From: an uncultured Paracoccaceae bacterium
GTDB taxonomy: Bacteria > Pseudomonadota > Alphaproteobacteria > Rhodobacterales > Rhodobacteraceae
Reading direction: 5' to 3'
Length of the DNA stretch: 64,000 nt
Assembly (NCBI GenBank): GCA_947493335.1
Contig: CANLQO010000001.1
Coordinates: 1,302,001-1,366,000 of the forward strand
The position numbers and the translations under genes were made by a program. Positions 26,748 through 34,585 of the stretch are shown here, one piece after another. Under the pieces are notes generated by a model, which ran no database searches, was not told the DNA's origin, and saw only the letters and a program-made list of their open reading frames with translations. The number at the start of each line of letters is the position of its first letter. Within the stretch, counting starts at the first letter, position 1.

Positions 26748-27545
26748 CTACTGCTGCACCTGTAAAGATACAATCAAGGACTCGTCACCTGACCCAAGGC
26801 GAAGGCCAGATATGGGGGCCGCATCTGGCGCGTCGCGACCGATCGCGAGCCTGACGTACCGTTCGTCGGGGGACACACCGTTTGAGACGTCAAAGCCAAC
26901 CCATCCAAGATCATCGACATGTACCTCGGCCCATGCGTGGCTGGCATCCTGATCGACGCGGTCATTCATCATCAGATACCCGCTGACATAACGTGCGGGC
27001 AGCCCCGCGACACGGGCCGCGGCGACCATGATGTTGGCGTGGTCCTGACAGACACCGTGTCCGATGCGCAGCGCCTCTTCGGCACTCGTGGCCGCATTGG
27101 TCTTGCCCAACTCATAAGGGGCTGCATCCAAGATCGCGGCGGACAGCGCGTGCAGACCATCAAGCGTTTGCCCGTGTTCTTCCAGCACAGCGGCCAGTGC
27201 GGTCACCCCCTCGCCTGCTGACGTCAGCGGTGTCGCCTGCGCAAAGTGCCACAGCGGTGCGCGGCCATAGCTGCGGCCCAAGACCCCCGCGGTGTCATGC
27301 GTTGTGACCGTGCCTTGCGCCGAAATCGTCAGTTCGGTGCCGCCCGGTGTGGTGCTGACCAGATCGACGTGGTTGCCATAATGGTCGCGATAATCCGCTT
27401 CCTGCTTGCCTCCGGTCACCGCCACTTGCCACATCCCAACCTTTTGCATCGGGTTGTCGCGCGGCCGCAGCCGCACTTTTTGCAGCGCATAATCCACCGG
27501 GTTTTCATAGGTGTAGCGGGTCGTATGATTGATCGTCAGCTGCAT
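26748..27545 (-). CDS. Transglutaminase-like cysteine peptidase
   Basis: A 265-residue protein with the bacterial transglutaminase N-terminal beta domain (MQLTINHTTRYTYENPVDYA) and a papain-like core. The catalytic Cys166 lies in GHGVCQDHANI, His203 in ASHAWAEV, and Asp about 218 in GFDVSNGV. Proteins of this kind are predicted amidases/peptidases or amide-bond exchangers rather than protein crosslinkers. Second gene from the end of the Anbu cluster. Its start codon (27545-27543) is immediately adjacent to the stop of the alpha-E gene at 27546. Confidence 0.87.
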   Translation of the reverse strand: MQLTINHTTRYTYENPVDYALQKVRLRPRDNPMQKVGMWQVAVTGGKQEADYRDHYGNHVDLVSTTPGGTELTISAQGTVTTHDTAGVLGRSYGRAPLWHFAQATPLTSAGEGVTALAAVLEEHGQTLDGLHALSAAILDAAPYELGKTNAATSAEEALRIGHGVCQDHANIMVAAARVAGLPARYVSGYLMMNDRVDQDASHAWAEVHVDDLGWVGFDVSNGVSPDERYVRLAIGRDAPDAAPISGLRLGSGDESLIVSLQVQQ

Positions 27546-28481
27546 CTATTGGGTGAACCTGTATTCGTTTTCGATCTGCATCCCCAGCTTGGCCGTGTCA
27601 TCCATAACAGCGCTCAGGAATTCGTGCAGACCCTCTTCGAAGATGGACGCGATATCGCGGTCCTTCAGCCGCGCCCGCAACGCCCGTGCCAGCGTCAGAC
27701 TTTCGCTCTCTTCGTCGTCGGCCAGATACTCCAGATTGTCCACCAACTGCCCGGCACAAAACGCCAGTGACCGGGGCATGCGCCCGTCAAGGATCAGGAA
27801 CTGCGCAATATTGGGCGCATTGAAATCATCTTCGACCGCCCAGCGGAACGACCGATGGGCCGAAACCGACCGCAGGATCGTTTCCCACTGCACATTGTCC
27901 ATCCGGCTACCAACAAAAGACGGCGCAGGCAGCAGCGAATAGTATTTGACGTCGATGATCCGGGCCGTGCTGTCGATCCGCTCAATGAAGGTGCCAAGCC
28001 GACAGAAATCATAAATGTCATTGCGCAGCATCGTGCCGTGCAACGCCCCGCGCACCAACGCCGACTGCTGCCGGATCGAGGCCAGAACACCGGGCAGATC
28101 CGTTTCCGGCACCGGGTCCCGCAGAATGTCGCCCAACAGCATCCAGGTCTCATTGACGCTCGACCAAACCTCGGTCGTCAATGCGGTCCGCACCAGCCTT
28201 GCGTTGTCACGCGCGGCTTTAATCACCGACATAACAGAACTGGGGTTGTCAGGATCGCGCAGCAGGAAATCCGTCACCCGCGCACTGTCATAGCCGTTGT
28301 GCTTGGCGTCATAGGCCATCTGCGAGGCAGAGGTGACGATCACCGATTTCCATTCGGCCTCTGCGTCCGTCGACCGGGTCAGCGCAATGCGAAACCCCGC
28401 CTCGATCAGGCGGGCGGTATTTTCCGCCCGCTCCAGATAGCGGAACATCCAATAAAGACCACCTGCGGTTTTTCCCAACAT
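27546..28481 (-). CDS. Alpha-E domain protein (COG2307 type)
   Basis: A 311-residue all-helical protein starting MLGKTAGGLYWMFRYLERAEN, the characteristic opening of alpha-E proteins. Conserved acidic and aromatic residues (WKSVIV, RDNARLVRTALTTEVW) follow. Biochemical role unknown; it always travels with circularly permuted ATP-grasp proteins and is thought to work with them in peptide or amide synthesis. ATG at 28481 lies one base after the stop of the ATP-grasp gene. Confidence 0.85.
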   Translation of the reverse strand: MLGKTAGGLYWMFRYLERAENTARLIEAGFRIALTRSTDAEAEWKSVIVTSASQMAYDAKHNGYDSARVTDFLLRDPDNPSSVMSVIKAARDNARLVRTALTTEVWSSVNETWMLLGDILRDPVPETDLPGVLASIRQQSALVRGALHGTMLRNDIYDFCRLGTFIERIDSTARIIDVKYYSLLPAPSFVGSRMDNVQWETILRSVSAHRSFRWAVEDDFNAPNIAQFLILDGRMPRSLAFCAGQLVDNLEYLADDEESESLTLARALRARLKDRDIASIFEEGLHEFLSAVMDDTAKLGMQIENEYRFTQ

Positions 28482-28482
28482 A

Positions 28483-29907
28483 TCAGTCTTCCAATACCCA
28501 GGTGTCTTTGGTGCCACCGCCCTGCGAAGAGTTGACCACAAGGCTGCCCTCGGTCAGGGCCACGCGCGTTAGCCCGCCCGGCGTGATGTCGACGCCCGAG
28601 GGCGAGACCAGCGCAAAGGGCCGCAGATCGACATGACGCGGTGCAAGGCCGGCCTCGGTAAAGATCGGGACCGTTGACAGCGACAGCGTCGGCTGCGCGA
28701 TATAATTGGCCGGATGCGCTTTGAGTTTCTCGGCGAACTCGGCAATTTCCGTCTTGCTCGCCGCGGGCCCGACCAGCATCCCGTAACCACCAGAGCCGTG
28801 CACCTCTTTCACCACCAGTTCGGCGAGGTTATCGAGCACGTATTGCAGCGTGTCCGGTTCCGAGCAACGGTGGGTTTCGACGTTCTTCAGGATGGCCCGT
28901 TCGCCCGTGTAGAATTCGACGATTTCCGGCATATAGCTATAAATCGCCTTGTCATCCGCCACCCCGGTACCCGGCGCGTTGGTAATGGCAATGTTGCCCG
29001 CGCGATAGACGTCCATGATCCCCGGCACACCCAGCATCGAGGCTGGGTTAAATGTCAGCGGATCAAGGAATTCGTCATCGACCCTGCGATAGATCACATC
29101 AATCACTTTGTAGCCGCGCGTTGTACGCATCGCGATATGACCATCGACCACCCGCAGGTCATGCCCCTCCACCAATTCCACACCCATCTGATCGGCCAGA
29201 AAGCTGTGCTCGTAATAGGCCGAATTATGGATGCCGGGCGTCAGCACCACAACGCAGGGCCGTCCCTTGCATCCCGCAGGCGCCGATGCCTCAAGCGAGC
29301 GGCGCAGGTTCTTGGGATAATCGCTGACCCGCTGCACTTTGATCTTACTGAAAAGTTCGGGGAACATCTGCAGCATCGTCTCGCGGTTTTCGAGCATATA
29401 GCTGACGCCCGACGGCGTGCGCGCATTGTCTTCCAGAACAAAGAAATCGTCCTCTCCGGTGCGCACGATGTCGGTGCCCACAATGTGGGTATAGACTCCC
29501 CCCGGTGGGCTAAAGTCCATCATCTGCGGCAGAAACGCCTCATTCTGGGCCACCAAGGATGTCGGCACCACGCCCGCCCTCAGAATTTCCTGCCGGTTAT
29601 AGATGTCATGTAAGAACGCGTTGATCGCCCGGACCCGCTGATCAATCCCGCGCGACAGTTTGGTCCATTCCTTGTTGGAAATGATGCGCGGCACCAGATC
29701 AAAAGGGATCAACCGCTCTTCGGCATCGGACTGTCCATAAACATTGAATGTGATACCGGTTCGGCGAAAGAACGCCTCGGCCTCGCCCGACTTTTTGGCA
29801 AGGCGCGTGTGATCCTGTTGGGCGAACCATGTGTCATAAGAGGCGTAAGGCGCGCGAACGCCACTTTGCGTGGACATTTCGCTGAAGTGCTTTGCACGTG
29901 TCGTCAT
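28483..29907 (-). CDS. Circularly permuted ATP-grasp protein (COG2308 type)
   Basis: A 474-residue predicted amide-bond ligase. Landmarks of the circularly permuted type-2 ATP-grasp family are NAFLHDIYNRQEILRAG, DIVRTGEDDFFVLEDNARTPSGVSYMLENR, VVLTPGIHNSAYYEHSFLA, VIYRRVDDEFLDP and the C-terminal VVKEVHGSGGYGMLVGP, which probably contacts ATP. Product unknown; Iyer, Aravind and colleagues predicted that such proteins with alpha-E and transglutaminase partners make peptides or peptide tags. Start at ATG 29907 (MTTRAKH) or 29877; neither has a strong ribosome site. First gene of the four-gene cluster. Confidence 0.87.
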   Translation of the reverse strand: MTTRAKHFSEMSTQSGVRAPYASYDTWFAQQDHTRLAKKSGEAEAFFRRTGITFNVYGQSDAEERLIPFDLVPRIISNKEWTKLSRGIDQRVRAINAFLHDIYNRQEILRAGVVPTSLVAQNEAFLPQMMDFSPPGGVYTHIVGTDIVRTGEDDFFVLEDNARTPSGVSYMLENRETMLQMFPELFSKIKVQRVSDYPKNLRRSLEASAPAGCKGRPCVVVLTPGIHNSAYYEHSFLADQMGVELVEGHDLRVVDGHIAMRTTRGYKVIDVIYRRVDDEFLDPLTFNPASMLGVPGIMDVYRAGNIAITNAPGTGVADDKAIYSYMPEIVEFYTGERAILKNVETHRCSEPDTLQYVLDNLAELVVKEVHGSGGYGMLVGPAASKTEIAEFAEKLKAHPANYIAQPTLSLSTVPIFTEAGLAPRHVDLRPFALVSPSGVDITPGGLTRVALTEGSLVVNSSQGGGTKDTWVLED

Positions 29908-30089
29908 GGGCTTAGCGTAAGGGGTTCGTGGCGATTGGCAATGGCCCAGATGATTTTGACACATCAGCGCGTCGCAAACGCCTAAAAATGCAGCACAATT
30001 TGGACCGGCGACCGACAACGTTTGAACCGTCACGCAAAAGACGTGATCCGCATTGCACCTGATGCAGGGCTGTCCTGCGCAAAGACCGC

Positions 30090-30130
30090 TTGCTCCGAAT
30101 TTCCCAAATTGGTAATGAAACATAACCAAT
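30090..30130 (+). promoter_or_regulatory. Promoter overlapped by GntR-like palindrome
   Basis: TTGCTC (30090-30095) and TAATGA (30113-30118) are 17 bases apart. A palindrome at 30108-30130 has 10-base arms ATTGGTAATG and CATAACCAAT around AAA with one mismatched pair. It covers the -10 and start site, so binding would repress. The ATTGGT/ACCAAT half-sites resemble those of LldR-type GntR regulators of lactate genes. A GGGAA ribosome site (30133) and ATG (30145) follow. The rest of the 237-base gap back to 29908 shows nothing else. Confidence 0.55.
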
Positions 30131-30144
30131 ACGGGAATATTGCA

Positions 30145-31308
30145 ATGCCGATCATCACCACCATCGACGACCTCAAACGGCTGCATAAGCGTCGCGCGCC
30201 CAAGATGTTTTATGATTATGCCGAAAGCGGCAGTTGGACAGAGCAGACCTTCCGCGAGAACACCTCTGACTTTGATCAAATCCGTCTGCGACAGCGCGTC
30301 GCCGTCGATATGACCAACCGGACAACTGCAAGCCAGATGATCGGCGAAGACGTCTCAATGCCGGTGGCGCTCGCCCCTGTTGGGCTGACCGGCATGCAAT
30401 CCGCAGATGGAGAGATCAAGGCTGCCCGCGCCGCCGAAAAATTCGGCGTACCGTTCACGATTTCGACAATGTCGATCTGTTCAATCGAAGATGTCGCGGC
30501 GCATACCAAGGCCCCCTTCTGGTTCCAGCTTTACGTGATGCGGGACGAGGAATTCGTGGACAACATCATTGCACGGGCCAAGAACGCGGGCTGTTCCGCA
30601 CTGGTGCTGACGCTTGATCTTCAAATTCTCGGCCAGCGGCACAAAGACCTCAAAAACGGGCTGACCGCGCCACCCAAGCTGACGCCCAAAACCCTACTTG
30701 ATCTCTCGACCAAGTGGCGCTGGGGGCTTGAGATGCTGGGCACCCACCGCCGGACTTTTCGCAACATCGTCGGCCACGCCAAGTCGGTCGAGAATATGGC
30801 CAGCCTGCACAGTTGGACCGCTCAGCAATTTGACCCCAAACTGAACTGGGACACCGTCGCAAGACTGAAAGAGAAGTGGGGCGGCAAGCTGATCCTCAAG
30901 GGCATTCTGGACGTGGAAGACGCAAAGATGGCCGTCAAATGCGGGGCGGATGCCATTGTAGTCAGCAACCATGGCGGGCGGCAGCTTGACGGCGCGCTGT
31001 CGGCCATTCGGATGCTGCCCAGCATCGTCGCCGCCGTCGGCGACCAGATTGAGGTGCATATGGACAGCGGCATTCGCTCTGGCCAGGACGTGTTGAAAGC
31101 CCTCTCGCTTGGGGCCAAGGGCGTCTATATCGGACGCGCCTACATTTATGGGCTGGGGGCTATGGGTCAGGCTGGCGTCACCAAAGCGCTCGAAGTGATC
31201 CATGCAGAGTTGGACACGACGATGGCGCTCTGTGGCAAGCGCGACATCAAGGACATCGGGCGCGATATCCTTTTGGTCCCCGAGGATTTTGAGGGACGTT
31301 GGGCCTGA
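30145..31308 (+). CDS. lldD: L-lactate dehydrogenase-like FMN hydroxyacid dehydrogenase
   Basis: A 387-residue flavoenzyme of the LldD/glycolate oxidase family. It opens MPIITTIDDLKRLHKRRAPKMFYDYAESGSWTE, where the ADG-type loop is YAESGS. It continues with APVGLTGMQ, WFQLYVMRD, the lysine in LILKGILD and the complete VSNHGGRQLDGA active-site segment, then VHMDSGIRSGQDV for FMN phosphate. Membrane-associated quinone-linked lactate dehydrogenase is the likely role. Distinct from the gene at 24881. The promoter carries an LldR-like operator. The 117 bases to the LysR gene are unremarkable. Confidence 0.83.
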   Translation: MPIITTIDDLKRLHKRRAPKMFYDYAESGSWTEQTFRENTSDFDQIRLRQRVAVDMTNRTTASQMIGEDVSMPVALAPVGLTGMQSADGEIKAARAAEKFGVPFTISTMSICSIEDVAAHTKAPFWFQLYVMRDEEFVDNIIARAKNAGCSALVLTLDLQILGQRHKDLKNGLTAPPKLTPKTLLDLSTKWRWGLEMLGTHRRTFRNIVGHAKSVENMASLHSWTAQQFDPKLNWDTVARLKEKWGGKLILKGILDVEDAKMAVKCGADAIVVSNHGGRQLDGALSAIRMLPSIVAAVGDQIEVHMDSGIRSGQDVLKALSLGAKGVYIGRAYIYGLGAMGQAGVTKALEVIHAELDTTMALCGKRDIKDIGRDILLVPEDFEGRWA

Positions 31309-31425
31309 TTTCAGCACGCGACGGCCCGGCGGGTTCTTCACCCCCATGCGTCTGCCGACCACTGACACACCGCGCAACAACCGCGGATTTTGCGCCGATC
31401 TCGCGGCCAGCCGAAGAAGTCCCAT

Positions 31426-32331
31426 CTAGTCCTTTTGCCGCGCGATATAGGCCTGCGTCTTTTCGCCCTCATTGTGCAGCCAATTGACAAACCGTTGCAG
31501 CTGCGGCCGTACAGCGGCGGTCTTTCTGGTCCAGACCCGATAGGGTGCCGCTGCCTTTATCCCCATCTTGGCCGGGAACAATCGGACCAGAGACCCCCGG
31601 CTCAAGTCATCTTCACACAATGACAATCCGCATAACATGAAACCGACGGCGTTCTGCGTCGCCTCCAAGGCTAGCCGCGTGTTGCGAAATTTCTGACCTC
31701 TGTCCAAACCTGTCCGGCGTTTTCCGAATTGCTGGCACCAACTTTCCCATGTTGGCAAATCTGCGCGACCATGCACATGCACAAGGCCCACGCCTTCCAG
31801 CACATAATCAGCGTCATGACGGCCAATTCTCCACAAATTGGCCGGATTGCAGACTGGCACAAAGACATCCTCAAACAGCATTTCGCCCTCGCTTTGAGCG
31901 TCGCGTTCAATCCGAATATCGGGCGCGCCAACGCGGGACGGAACATCACCCTGCCCGTTAATACAAAACTGGATGTTGGGCTGCGCCGCGCGGAATGCCT
32001 TCAGACGTGGTGCAAGCCACAGTTCGGCAAAGTCCAGATCGGCCACGATATGAATCGCAGAGGCTTTTTGAAAGTTCAGACCATCGGTCACACGCTCAAG
32101 ACACAAGAAGGCCGTTTGAAGATCATCCAGTACATCTTCCAGCTCTTGTGTCGGGCGCGTTCCCTTTCGTCCCCGCACAATAAGATCCAAGTCAAGAAAG
32201 TCTTCCAACGTCCGGATACGCTGGCCCAAAGCGGCGGGGGTGATAGACAGTTCCGCAGCCGCTTCGCTAAGTGATCCCTTGCGAAGCGCCAGTTCAAGCG
32301 CCTGCAATGAACGAAGGTGTGTTGTCGCCAT
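31426..32331 (-). CDS. LysR-family transcription regulator, GcvA-like
   Basis: A 301-residue LTTR with an N-terminal winged helix (HLRSLQALELALRKGSLSEAAAELSITPAALGQRIRTLE, about 4-42) and a periplasmic-binding-type effector domain from about 88 (ASAIHIVADLDFAELWLAPRL). The ATG at 32331 has GGAGG just upstream. It is divergent from the DUF4242 gene with 118 bases between, so that gene and the secreted protein behind it are its probable targets. Ligand unknown. Confidence 0.85.
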   Translation of the reverse strand: MATTHLRSLQALELALRKGSLSEAAAELSITPAALGQRIRTLEDFLDLDLIVRGRKGTRPTQELEDVLDDLQTAFLCLERVTDGLNFQKASAIHIVADLDFAELWLAPRLKAFRAAQPNIQFCINGQGDVPSRVGAPDIRIERDAQSEGEMLFEDVFVPVCNPANLWRIGRHDADYVLEGVGLVHVHGRADLPTWESWCQQFGKRRTGLDRGQKFRNTRLALEATQNAVGFMLCGLSLCEDDLSRGSLVRLFPAKMGIKAAAPYRVWTRKTAAVRPQLQRFVNWLHNEGEKTQAYIARQKD

Positions 32332-32449
32332 CTTCCCTCCCGTCGCCAATAATTACTAAAGATTTTGTTTAACACGTCAAAGAAAATTGAATTTGGGCAT
32401 TTCCCACCTGCTATGCAAACTGGGGCTACAGCGATTGAAGGGACAGAAT

Positions 32450-32728
32450 ATGTTGAAGAGATTTGTCATCGAACGGGGCATTGCCGGTATCGGCGACTTC
32501 ACCGACACAGAATTTTGTGCAGCGGCTCGCGCCTCTAACACAGTGATTGGTGACATGAAGGACTTCGTCCAGTGGCAGCATTCTTACGTCGCTGACAACA
32601 AAACCTTCTGTGTCTACCTCGCCGAGAGCGAACAAGCGATCCGCGACCACGCAGAGAAATCAGGTTTTCCAGCGGATGTGATCACCGAGATCCACCAGAT
32701 TATCGATCCACTCACTGGGAACGACTGA
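32450..32728 (+). CDS. DUF4242 small protein
   Basis: A 92-residue protein beginning MLKRFVIERGIAGIGDFTDTEF with WQHSYVADNKTFCVYLAESEQAIRDHAEKSG. This matches the DUF4242 (SCO4226, nickel-binding ferredoxin-like) pattern I remember, in which the HSYV segment carries the proposed metal ligands. AAGGGA lies eight bases before the ATG. Function unknown. The secreted protein gene follows after 36 bases, and the LysR regulator is divergent. Confidence 0.72.
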   Translation: MLKRFVIERGIAGIGDFTDTEFCAAARASNTVIGDMKDFVQWQHSYVADNKTFCVYLAESEQAIRDHAEKSGFPADVITEIHQIIDPLTGND

Positions 32729-32764
32729 CGGTCTGTCCAAACCTCAATTTTGGAGTAAACCACA

Positions 32765-33346
32765 ATGAAGACGAAAAGAAACGCTGCGCTGGTCGCAGCG
32801 GCAGTCGGACTTTGCCTTGCAAGCACCGTCTTTGCCCAACCCATTGCCGACGGAATTCGGATCGAGCCAGTACGCTACGCAGAAGGCACCACGACCGAAG
32901 ATAAAACGCTTGTCGCATCCGGCGCGCAATCCCTTGTTGTAAAAGTGCGCGACGCGACAAGTCGGTTCGCGGATGTCGCGACCGCCGAGGCCGAAGGTTA
33001 TGGACCAATCCCTTGTGTCAGCGGCGCTGGCGGTGGTGCGATGGGCATCCATTATGTCAATCTGAAGTATCTGACCGAGGACGACAACACGCTCGATCTC
33101 GCCAAGCCAGAGGCGGTGATGTACGAACCCCAGCCAGACGGCAGCCTTGTTCTGCTTGGCGTCGAATACATCACGTTTGAGGGGCCAGCCTCACTTGAGG
33201 GGCATCTTCTGGACTTTCGCGGTTCGCCCAATCGCTACGGATTGGAGCCGTATTATGAACTCCACGTGTGGGCGCATCGCGAAAACCCTGCCGGCCCGTT
33301 TGTCGGGATGAACAGGGCGGTGTCATGTGAGTTTGCAGCCGGTTGA
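32765..33346 (+). CDS. Secreted conserved protein of unknown function
   Basis: A 193-residue protein with a clear Sec signal peptide (1-24, LCLASTVFA before QPIADG). The mature part contains CVSGAGGGAMGIHYVN, EAVMYEPQPDGSLVLLGVEYI, LDFRGSPNRYGLEPYYELHVWAHRENP and a C-terminal MNRAVSC. One Cys in each half could form a disulfide, and the many His/Tyr residues could bind metal. I recall similar proteins in rhizobia but no function. Probably co-transcribed with the DUF4242 gene. Confidence 0.7.
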   Translation: MKTKRNAALVAAAVGLCLASTVFAQPIADGIRIEPVRYAEGTTTEDKTLVASGAQSLVVKVRDATSRFADVATAEAEGYGPIPCVSGAGGGAMGIHYVNLKYLTEDDNTLDLAKPEAVMYEPQPDGSLVLLGVEYITFEGPASLEGHLLDFRGSPNRYGLEPYYELHVWAHRENPAGPFVGMNRAVSCEFAAG

Positions 33347-33600
33347 TGCCAATGCGCCCGACCCGCCCTTGCCAACCCAATGCGGTCAGCTTTTGCGCCG
33401 GAATGCAGGCGCAGGCAGCGATTGTGTTGCACCTGTAGCGGGGCGGGCGCCTTTGATTTTGCCCTCCGGCGCGCGCCCACGGGCAGTAACGAACTGCGAC
33501 TTTTAAAGCGTCCAAAAGCGTCCAAACCGGCCATTTCGAGCACCTCAAAATCGAATGTCCTACGGCATTCGATCTCTTGCCCCCAATTCCCACGAAAACC

Positions 33601-33680
33601 CCTTTTCAAAAGGCGATTATGCCCCTATAGGGGCGGTTCATCTGGGCCGCACACCCTTGGAGGGCGGCCCTCATTTTTGT
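33601..33680 (+). promoter_or_regulatory. Structured rplY leader with terminator-like hairpin
   Basis: Three stem-loops lie directly before the ribosome site of rplY: CCTTT/AAAGG (33601-33613), GCCCC/GGGGC around TATA (33621-33634), and GGGCCGC/GCGGCCC (33644-33670, 13-nt loop) followed by TCATTTTTGTTTT. The last has intrinsic-terminator form, but only about 25 bases separate it from the start codon, so it suggests attenuation or autogenous control by L25. The rest of the 348-base gap (33347-33600) has no gene I can support. Confidence 0.5.
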
Positions 33681-33694
33681 TTTGGAGAAATACA

Positions 33695-34354
33695 ATGGCT
33701 GACAAGATCCCAGATCTGCACGCCACTGCACGCGCGGGGACAGGCAAGGGGGCCGCCCGCCAAGCTCGCCGTGATGGCGACGTGCCGGGCATCGTTTATG
33801 GTGGTGGGGCAGACCCGCTTCCGATTTCGATCAACTTTAACAAGCTGCTGACGCGTCTGCGTCGTGGCCAGTTCATGTCGACGCTGTTCAACCTCAAGGT
33901 TGACGGTCACGATGATGTCCGCGTGATCTGCCGTGGCATCCAGCGCGACGTGGTCAAAGACCTGCCCACGCACATCGACCTGATGCGCCTCAAGCGCACC
34001 AGCCGGGTTAAGATCTTCATTCCGGTCGAATTCCTGAACGAAGACACCTGCCCCGGCCTGAAAAAGGGCGGCGTCCTGACGGTTGTACGTAACGAAGTAG
34101 AGCTGGAAGTGCTCGCAGGCGACATCCCTGACAGCATTCAGGTTGATCTGGGTGCATCCGAAATGGGCGACACCATTTCGATCAGCAATGTCACGCTGCC
34201 CGAAGGTGCAAAGCCGACGATCGACCGCGACTTCGTCATCGCCAACATCTCTGCACCACGCGCGGTTGTGGCTGATGATGCGGACGAAGGCGAAGAAGTC
34301 GCAGCTGACGAAGTGCCGACCACCGGCGACGAAGACGACGCAGCCGACGAATAA
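33695..34354 (+). CDS. rplY: 50S ribosomal protein L25/Ctc
   Basis: A 219-residue long-form bL25 (Ctc/TL5 type) that binds 5S rRNA. The N-terminal RNA-binding domain (1-95) shows the [21 protein letters not shown] segment, and the C-terminal beta domain (96-185) has [11 protein letters not shown] and [15 protein letters not shown] 30-residue acidic tail ([15 protein letters not shown] to the end) is typical of alphaproteobacteria. ATG at 33695 has GGAG eight bases upstream. It ends at a strong terminator. Confidence 0.95.
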   Translation: MADKIPDLHATARAGTGKGAARQARRDGDVPGIVYGGGADPLPISINFNKLLTRLRRGQFMSTLFNLKVDGHDDVRVICRGIQRDVVKDLPTHIDLMRLKRTSRVKIFIPVEFLNEDTCPGLKKGGVLTVVRNEVELEVLAGDIPDSIQVDLGASEMGDTISISNVTLPEGAKPTIDRDFVIANISAPRAVVADDADEGEEVAADEVPTTGDEDDAADE

Positions 34355-34376
34355 GTTTCGCGACTTGCGAATATCA

Positions 34377-34408
34377 GGGCCTCCGGTTTCCGGGGGCCCT
34401 TTTCTTTT
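34377..34408 (+). terminator. Intrinsic terminator of rplY
   Basis: Arms GGGCCTCCGG (34377-34386) and CCGGGGGCCC (34390-34399) with loop TTT, followed by TTTTCTTTT. It lies 22 bases after the rplY stop. Confidence 0.85.
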
Positions 34409-34508
34409 GGCGGGGTCCAGACCGCCGCGATCTGGCGATGGCATATTCGGTTGCGCTCACCGGACGACGCTGTCCGCTCCGATGACAGACACCAAAATAC
34501 TTCACGCC

Positions 34509-34543
34509 AAACAGAAACAGGGGCCGCCCCACGACGACCCCTG
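34509..34543 (-). terminator. Probable terminator of the giant RTX gene
   Basis: On the minus strand CAGGGG (34543-34538) pairs with CCCCTG (34523-34518), followed by TTTCTGTTTGG. It lies about 45 bases after the RTX stop codon. The loop is long (14 nt) and itself GC-rich, so the call is moderate. Confidence 0.55.
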
Positions 34544-34585
34544 CCCTGTGTTCAAAGTGACTGCACCCGAACAAGCTGCATTTCG

